From the IMG/VR virus record IMGVR_UViG_3300031524_000051, positions 1 through 32,387 of that record: 32,387 nucleotides of DNA; one strand, given 5' to 3'. Under the pieces are notes generated by a model. The model did no database searches. It saw only the letters and a program-made list of their open reading frames with translations, and was not told the origin of the DNA. Source of the stretch: a virus. Of the stretch, positions 27,789 to 32,387 are shown one piece after another (positions within the stretch are counted from its first letter, which is position 1; each line of letters opens with the position of its first letter). The translations under genes were made by a program, and so were the position numbers.

Positions 27789-28047
27789 ATTGATTTCTCT
27801 CCTGTGCGTTTGCTTTGCGGAGGCTGATTGCGCGGATCGTATTCGGGGCGTCTTCATCGCGGAAGATGAGGGTGTAGAGCAGGGCGTCGAGCCAGCTAAT
27901 GGCGATCACCCGGATTTCCCCATAGTCCTGCGAGTCGTCGTCAACGTAGTAGGCGGTGTCGAAATCGAAGTCTTCGGCCCGAGCCAACGAGATGCCATGC
28001 TTTCTGATGTTCTCGGCATCTTTTGCGGGGTCAAAGGTGACTTCCAT
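27775..28047 (-). CDS. brnT: BrnT-type toxin (ribonuclease)
   Basis: 90 aa, typical BrnT length. Family signature: MEVTFDPAKDAENIRKHGISLARAEDFDF at the N-terminus, GEIRVIAISWLDALLYTLIFR in the middle and AISLRKANAQERNQY at the C-terminus. BrnT is a RelE-fold RNase that blocks translation; BrnA neutralises it. It is the first gene of a leftward operon embedded in the rightward tail region. The ATG lies 7 nt after a strong -10 with no ribosome binding site. In a plasmid-like prophage it would act as an addiction module or in phage defence. Confidence 0.88.
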   Translation of the reverse strand: MEVTFDPAKDAENIRKHGISLARAEDFDFDTAYYVDDDSQDYGEIRVIAISWLDALLYTLIFRDEDAPNTIRAISLRKANAQERNQYAQN

Positions 28048-28054
28048 GTATCTA

Positions 28055-28083
28055 ATTGTATCGACAATAAACTAAGATGACAA
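28055..28083 (-). promoter_or_regulatory. brnT promoter and inverted-repeat operator
   Basis: On the minus strand TTGTCA (28083-28078), 17 bp, TACAAT (28060-28055). Inverted repeat ATTGT-N4-ACAAT (28055-28068) overlaps the -10, the expected BrnA operator. Seven bases lie between the -10 and the ATG of brnT, so the toxin mRNA is probably leaderless. Confidence 0.7.
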
Positions 28084-28098
28084 GCGAAATATCGAAGA

Positions 28099-28884
28099 TT
28101 AGAACTTCACGGAGAGGCCGGTGCCGCGCAGGGCATCGTTGACGGCCACCTCGGTGGCGGCGCGGGTGAAGTTGGCATCAAACTTCGCCCCCACCGTCTT
28201 CTCGACAAGTTCGGTCATCGGGAAGACCCCCTTCACATGTCCGTGACTGATGAGGAGGTACCAGGGCTCCGCATCTCTCGATCCGCCGTGCCAGCTCATC
28301 CCGCCGTGACGCACAAAGATGCACTGAATTCCCGACTTGGCCTTCTGGACGAAGGCGACAAACTCGGCTGTTCCCAACTTCTTCAGCGTCTTCTTGCCGA
28401 TCACTCGCTTGACGGCACCGGCGCCCGAGCTGAAGCTGCCCTCATAGCTTTCCCCAAACTGCGCGTTTGCGGGCAACAGGGCCCGAGGACGGAGGTTGTC
28501 CGGGATCACACGTTTGCGGCTGGTGTATTTGAAGAGGTAATCGGTCGGGATCGCCAGCCAGCGGTGGCCGCCGACGGGAACCTTTTCGCCGCCATCCTGC
28601 TGCCGCGGCAGATAGTCGGGATGGCTTGCGTTGCCGGTGTCGGTGTAGACCTCGGCCATCATCTTCTCCTTGGTCGCCGGCGTGATCTTGGTATTCCGGA
28701 CCGTCCAGTCGTTGCGGATATTGAACACGCCACCCTTCTCAAACTGGCGTACGACGGTCTGGGCGTCCTGGGCGGTCATGGTGAGGGACCGCGCGATGAC
28801 GAAGGGGAGCGACTGGTCGCGGAGGGCTCGGATGCCTCGCAGCGGTCCGTCGACGTCCACACTCACTTTGACCAGGTCGCCCAT
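28099..28884 (-). CDS. gpZ-like minor tail protein, inverted relative to the tail operon
   Basis: 261 aa from the ATG at 28884 (GGGAG upstream); a TTG at 28920 would add 12 residues. The start (VKVSVDVDGPLRGIRALRDQSLPFVIARSLTMTAQDAQ) and the WTVRNTKITPATKEKMMAEVY segment match a common phage family of tail or head completion proteins (gpZ-like). The remainder has GMSWHGGSRDAEPWYLLISHGHVKG. It is encoded against its tail neighbours, next to the toxin-antitoxin operon, which suggests a segment inversion or an acquired gene. Its expression would need a promoter upstream of 28884. Confidence 0.6.
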   Translation of the reverse strand: MGDLVKVSVDVDGPLRGIRALRDQSLPFVIARSLTMTAQDAQTVVRQFEKGGVFNIRNDWTVRNTKITPATKEKMMAEVYTDTGNASHPDYLPRQQDGGEKVPVGGHRWLAIPTDYLFKYTSRKRVIPDNLRPRALLPANAQFGESYEGSFSSGAGAVKRVIGKKTLKKLGTAEFVAFVQKAKSGIQCIFVRHGGMSWHGGSRDAEPWYLLISHGHVKGVFPMTELVEKTVGAKFDANFTRAATEVAVNDALRGTGLSVKF

Positions 28885-29005
28885 GCGGCCATTCTCCCGG
28901 CCTTTGCTAGTGTCGGGCAAGATGGCGCATAACTGGGGTGCGGCGGCGTGGACTCAGCACAGTCCCGGGCTTCGCCCCCAGTGTCATCTCCGGCGCCGCT
29001 GCAAC

Positions 29006-29079
29006 GTGCTTCGCCCCGTTCTGGACCGCTTCCGCGGTGCTTTCACGCGCGTGAGCGCGTTGAGGACCGCACGAAGTGC
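29006..29079. repeat. Dispersed CTTCG element, copy 7, longest with inverted ends
   Basis: Left end GTGCTTCGCCCCGTTCT, middle with GCTTTCACGCGCGTGAGCGCG, right end AGGACCGCACGAAGTGC. The ends are imperfect inverted repeats of each other, so this is likely the fullest form of the family (74 bp). It lies between the inverted segment and the tail gene M. Confidence 0.75.
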
Positions 29080-29085
29080 CGGTTT

Positions 29086-29115
29086 TTGCACGATTCTGAC
29101 AGAAGGCCTCAGAAT
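29086..29115 (+). promoter_or_regulatory. Predicted promoter of the tail-tip genes
   Basis: TTGCAC (29086-29091), 18 bp, CAGAAT (29110-29115), then six bases to the GTG at 29122. No ribosome binding site. Same tight spacing to the start codon as at 17227 and 19891. It would restart transcription of the tip genes beyond the inverted BrnT/Z segment. Confidence 0.45.
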
Positions 29116-29121
29116 CCCCGC

Positions 29122-29493
29122 GTGAGCAACCCAGCATTTCCGGAGCTGAGCCGCGCGCCCTCGCTGCGGACCAAGACCGCCACCATCGACCCCACGCTGC
29201 GCGATCCCATGGAGAACGGGATGCAGAGCACCCGCGCCAAGTTCACCCGGCGGCGGCGCAAGTGGCAGGTCACCATCGATTTTCTGACCAATGACGACTG
29301 GACCAGGCTCGAGACCTTCGTCCAGCAGGACGCAGTTTACGGCGCGCAGATCTTCACCTTCCAGGACAACCGCGATCCGCGCAACCCGGTGACGCTGCTG
29401 GTCCGCTTCGACCCCGTTCCCACCTACACCGACGCCGGCTATGTCGGCGCCGAGTTCCGCCAGAACGCCAGCTTCGGGATCTCGGAGGTCTGA
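29122..29493 (+). CDS. Minor tail protein M-like
   Basis: 123 aa from GTG 29122. The sequence (MQSTRAKFTRRRRKWQVTIDFLTNDDWTRLETFV, FQDNRDPRNPVTLLVRFDPVPTY) fits the minor tail family of lambda M, a small component of the tail tip. It lies directly before L-, K- and J-like genes, the lambda order. Stop overlaps the next ATG (TGATG). Confidence 0.7.
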   Translation: MSNPAFPELSRAPSLRTKTATIDPTLRDPMENGMQSTRAKFTRRRRKWQVTIDFLTNDDWTRLETFVQQDAVYGAQIFTFQDNRDPRNPVTLLVRFDPVPTYTDAGYVGAEFRQNASFGISEV

Positions 29494-30236
29494 TGTCTAC
29501 CCGGCCGCCGTTCTCCCTGCTCTCCGTCGTCGCCAACATCGAGCGCCACAAGCTCGCGTCCTCGGAGCCGTGGCTGCTGCTGATGGATCTCGCATGGCCT
29601 GGCACCGACCCGCTGACCGACACCCACCTGCGCCTGGTGCGCGACCTGAACCCCTGCACCTTCGACGCCAACGATGGCAACGGCCCGCAGACCTACACGC
29701 CGTTCAACTTCCAGATGGGCGACCTCAGCGTCAGCTCCAACGGCAGCGTGCCCGACTGCGAGGTCCAGGCCTCGAACGTGATGCGCGCGTTGCAGCAGAC
29801 CATTGAGCAGTACGCCGGCGTCGTGGGCGCGGCGCTCGATCTCTACGCCGTCAACACCGCCAACCCCGCCGGCGAGCCCGACCTCACGCTGAGCTTCACC
29901 GTCAAACAGACCATCAGCGACGCCAAGCTGATCCACTTCAAACTGGGAGCTTCCAGCCCGCTGCGGAGATTGTTCCCGATCCACATGTACCGGCCGAACT
30001 TCTGCATCTGGCAGTACAACTCGCCAGACCTGCAGGCGCTTACCGCCGCGGCGATCACGGCCGGCCACCCGCTGGTGGATCCGCTGGGCGCGCAGTGCGG
30101 GTACATCGGCGCGCTGACCACCTGCAGCCACACCATCGACGGCGCCACCGGCTGCATCGCGCACAACAACCTGATCCGGATCGGGACGTTTCCCGGGATC
30201 GACACCAACGGCGCGGCCGTGGCGAGTGTCGCATGA
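29493..30236 (+). CDS. Minor tail protein L-like with Fe-S cysteines
   Basis: 247 aa. The C-terminal domain carries four Cys (residues 171, 202, 211, 221: NFCIWQY, QCGYIG, TTCSHTIDGATGC) matching the [4Fe-4S] ligands of lambda gpL, with R-I-G-T-F-P-G at the end. The N-terminal domain is beta-rich. It is a tail-tip hub component between M and K. Coupled to the next gene by ATGA. Confidence 0.85.
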   Translation: MSTRPPFSLLSVVANIERHKLASSEPWLLLMDLAWPGTDPLTDTHLRLVRDLNPCTFDANDGNGPQTYTPFNFQMGDLSVSSNGSVPDCEVQASNVMRALQQTIEQYAGVVGAALDLYAVNTANPAGEPDLTLSFTVKQTISDAKLIHFKLGASSPLRRLFPIHMYRPNFCIWQYNSPDLQALTAAAITAGHPLVDPLGAQCGYIGALTTCSHTIDGATGCIAHNNLIRIGTFPGIDTNGAAVASVA

Positions 30237-30760
30237 GGAACCCCTGCTATCAGGACTTCAGCGACTATGCGGCCGAGGTCGCGAAGTGCCTACCGGCGCG
30301 GCTGTACGCGGACCTGGTTGGCAAGCCCTTTGCCGCGGGCGGACGCGGCCCGGATGTTTTCGACTGCGTCGGCCTGGCGGCGGAGATCCAGCGACGTCGC
30401 GGGCTGGCCGTTCCGGAGTTCTATTCGAGCGAGGCCGAGCTCCACCGCCAGATCGCGGCGGGCGGATTCCTCGCCGACTGCCAGCGCGTGCGCAAGCCGG
30501 AGCCGGGCTGCGTTGCGCTGCTCAAGATGGGTCTGCATGAGCATCACCTCGGCACGATGGTATCGCAGCACCGCATCCTCCACACCACGGCACAGACCCG
30601 CGGCGTGGTGGTCGAGTCCATCCTCGGGCCGCTGTTCAAAAACCGCATCCTCGGCTTTTATCTGCTGGCCAGCGAGCCGGCAAGTCAGCGAGTCAGCGAA
30701 AAACGCTTCGCGCCAGGCCTCGGCGCGTATTCCAACGGCGACGAGGGCGCCCGCCCATGA
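30233..30760 (+). CDS. Tail assembly NlpC/P60 peptidase (gpK-like)
   Basis: 175 aa. FAAGGRGPDVFDCVGL holds the catalytic Cys45, and HEHHLGTMV holds the catalytic His at about 105, as in NlpC/P60 proteins. In lambda-type tails this protein processes or assembles the tip and may cut peptidoglycan during DNA entry. The N-terminal JAB-like part of lambda K is missing, so it is the short form. The stop overlaps the J-like start (ATGA). Confidence 0.8.
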   Translation: MRNPCYQDFSDYAAEVAKCLPARLYADLVGKPFAAGGRGPDVFDCVGLAAEIQRRRGLAVPEFYSSEAELHRQIAAGGFLADCQRVRKPEPGCVALLKMGLHEHHLGTMVSQHRILHTTAQTRGVVVESILGPLFKNRILGFYLLASEPASQRVSEKRFAPGLGAYSNGDEGARP

Positions 30761-32387
30761 TCACCATCGTCGAAGTCAAGAATCCGCTGCAGCCCTCGGC
30801 CGGCCGCACCACGCGGGAGATGGACTGGCACGGCGGCGAGCGCCTGGACAGCTTTCTGGTCCGGTGCGTCAGTCCGCGATCGGAGTTCGATCACATCACG
30901 GTCTCGCTCAACGGCCGCGTGTGGGAGCGCTCGCTGTGGGGCGAGCTGACTTTGAAGGACGGCGACTGCGTCGTCTGCGCGCCCCGGCTGGCGGGCGGAA
31001 GCCTGCTGCGCACGCTGGCCCAGGTTGGGGTGATGGCGGCCGCGGTGGCCGTGGGCGCAATTACCGGCGGCGCGGGCTTCGCTTTGATGGGACTCACCAG
31101 CGCGGCTACCGCGAGCCTGCTGGCCGGCGCGGTCTCGGTCGCGGGCAACCTGCTGATCTCCGCGTTCCTCAACAATCCCAGCAAAAAGTCCAGCTCGCCC
31201 AGCTACGCCTTCGATGGGCCGCAGTCGCTCGCGCAGTCGGGCACCGTCATCCCCAAAGGCTATGGGACGTTCCTCTCCGGCGGCAACATCGTCTCCAGCT
31301 TCGTCGACGTCGAGGGCGCCGATCAGTACATCAACGCGCTGGTGTGCTACGGCTACGGCCCGGCGCGCTCGATCACCGGGCTGCAGATCCAGGGCAAAGA
31401 CATCGCCGAGTACGGGAACGTGAGCTACTACACCCGCCTCGGCAGCAATACTCAGACGCCCATCCCCGGCTTCAATCGCATTGTCAACGGCTACCCGCAG
31501 GACGCGCAGTGCCTCGCCGGCGTGCCTGTGATCGTGCCCGGCACCGGCGACCTTACCCAGGAGCTCCAGGTGGACGTCGTCTTCCCCGACGGCCTTTGGG
31601 TGCTGACCAATGACAACAACCTGATCCCCGCGACCATGACCTATCTGGTGGAGTATGCGCTCAACGGATCGACACCCGGCCCCTTTCCCGGCAACACCAC
31701 AGCCGGGAGCACAACCGTCACGGGGGTCAACACCTTGCTGCTCACCGCCGGTCAGCCCATCTCGGGGGCGGGAATCCCGTCCGGGACGACGATTGCCCAC
31801 GTCGGCACCGGCATAGGGATAGGCGCGGGTCCTTATGGCCCTTATGGGACGCTCATCCTCTCGGCTGCCGCCACCGTCACGGGAACCCCGAATTTGACCT
31901 GTACAGGGTATCCGGGCGGCCGGGAGGACTGGCAGCCGGCGCTCTACCCCGCCTCCACCGAGGACGTGGTCACCTACCACCTCGATGGGTCGCCCTATCC
32001 CTATCCCACCTGGTGCGCGATGGCCACCGACCTGGCGCCAGGCCTGGGCGTGGTCTACGCCACCGACAGCGGCTCGCATTATCCCGGCGAACCCTACGCC
32101 ACCAGCGAGGGCGTTGAGGTCCTGAATCCGGATGGCACCACCTGGACCTACTCAAAGAACTGCACCGGCGAGTGGCAGCTCACCGTGCCCAACATCAACC
32201 TGGTCCTGGTGACCGGCTGGACCGCCGGCTACCAGAGCGCGACCTTCTGCCAGCAGACCGCGTGCTATCAGCGCACCACCATCTACATGCCGGCGGCGGG
32301 CAAATATGACGTGCGCATCACCAAGTACGGGTCCGCGCGCTGGGGCAGCCCTGGCGACATCTCGCCGGGGGACAACTGGTCGCCGCA
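30757..32387 (+). CDS. Tail-tip host specificity protein J-like (partial, open at the right edge)
   Basis: At least 543 codons from ATG 30757 to the window edge without a stop. The first about 80 residues form a ubiquitin-like, gpI-like domain (MITIVEVKNPLQPSAGRTTRE), followed by a hydrophobic segment (GVMAAAVAVGAITGGAGFALMG) and the J core (SLAQSGTVIPKGYGTFLSGGNIVSSFVD, YGYGPARSITGLQIQGKDI). An inserted beta domain around 31740-31900 (GQPISGAGIPSGTTI, LSAAATVTG) resembles that in the major tail protein. The receptor-binding end is not in the window. Confidence 0.85.
   Translation, partial: MITIVEVKNPLQPSAGRTTREMDWHGGERLDSFLVRCVSPRSEFDHITVSLNGRVWERSLWGELTLKDGDCVVCAPRLAGGSLLRTLAQVGVMAAAVAVGAITGGAGFALMGLTSAATASLLAGAVSVAGNLLISAFLNNPSKKSSSPSYAFDGPQSLAQSGTVIPKGYGTFLSGGNIVSSFVDVEGADQYINALVCYGYGPARSITGLQIQGKDIAEYGNVSYYTRLGSNTQTPIPGFNRIVNGYPQDAQCLAGVPVIVPGTGDLTQELQVDVVFPDGLWVLTNDNNLIPATMTYLVEYALNGSTPGPFPGNTTAGSTTVTGVNTLLLTAGQPISGAGIPSGTTIAHVGTGIGIGAGPYGPYGTLILSAAATVTGTPNLTCTGYPGGREDWQPALYPASTEDVVTYHLDGSPYPYPTWCAMATDLAPGLGVVYATDSGSHYPGEPYATSEGVEVLNPDGTTWTYSKNCTGEWQLTVPNINLVLVTGWTAGYQSATFCQQTACYQRTTIYMPAAGKYDVRITKYGSARWGSPGDISPGDNWSP

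Noticed and set aside
30267-31613. 448-codon rightward frame across the K- and J-like genes
   Set aside because: Product is Arg/Ser-rich low-complexity text, overlapped by genes with catalytic and family motifs in the other frames.
1-32387. Integrase, transposase, tRNA or attachment site
   Set aside because: No tyrosine or serine recombinase motifs, no cloverleaf and no att-like core were found on either strand. The unseen remainder of the genome could still hold one.
32340-32387. Direct joining of the window ends into one circular gene
   Set aside because: The open J-like frame at the right end does not continue in the coding frame seen at position 3 if the ends are joined, so the window is not a simple closed circle at this point.

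Overview
The window is one contiguous block of a temperate, lambda-like siphovirus genome with high-GC, tightly packed genes. Most neighbouring genes overlap by ATGA or TGATG. The host is probably an acidobacterium (Terriglobia-type). I infer this from the 205-aa gene at 4404, which resembles a family I associate with Acidobacteriota, and from the intergenic repeat families. Both points rest on memory, so the host call is moderate. Both window ends cut through tail genes: the 3' end of a tail-fibre-like gene at the left and a tail-tip gene open at the right. The block is therefore probably an internal segment, or a circular genome opened inside the tail region.

Layout: (1) 1-3953, end of a fibre-like gene, then a rightward lysis and accessory cluster (membrane protein, L,D-transpeptidase-fold lysis enzyme, several unknowns, two-TM holin candidate), closed by a strong terminator at 4042-4077. 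(2) 4404-5851, a moron-like gene, a leftward Cro/CI-type repressor with its downstream partner, and a divergent promoter/operator region. (3) 5914-8205, early genes ending in a replication initiator whose central coding region carries 22-23 bp iterons, an AT-richer stretch and a hairpin, a likely origin. (4) 8259-9266, a complete small partition locus: tandem 8-bp repeats, a type Ib-like ParA and a ribbon-helix-helix partner. (5) 9292-12189, a translationally coupled string of small, often zinc-binding proteins, a receiver-like protein with Glu at the phosphoacceptor position, and a 284-aa unknown. (6) 12207-13795, a Crp/Fnr-type regulator, a small Tat-signal protein and a leftward unknown. 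(7) 14188-21913, TerS, TerL, gpW-like protein, portal and a protease-capsid fusion. (8) 22000-32387, head-tail joining, tail terminator, major tail protein, G/GT chaperones with a -1 frameshift, tape measure, an inverted segment (BrnT/BrnA toxin-antitoxin plus a gpZ-like gene), then M, L, K and J-like tail-tip genes.

The most interesting reading is that this is a phage-plasmid. It has its own initiator with an internal iteron origin, a ParA/RHH partition locus with a candidate centromere, a toxin-antitoxin module and a lysogeny switch. No integrase, transposase or recognisable attachment site is visible in the window. A second theme is regulatory: several module-leading genes start only 6-10 nt after a promoter-like -10 box and lack a Shine-Dalgarno sequence, which suggests leaderless transcripts. 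Three of these promoters share a TTGACC-N18-TA(A/C)-type form. Two dispersed repeat families occupy the intergenic gaps and in places supply the 3' ends of coding sequences.
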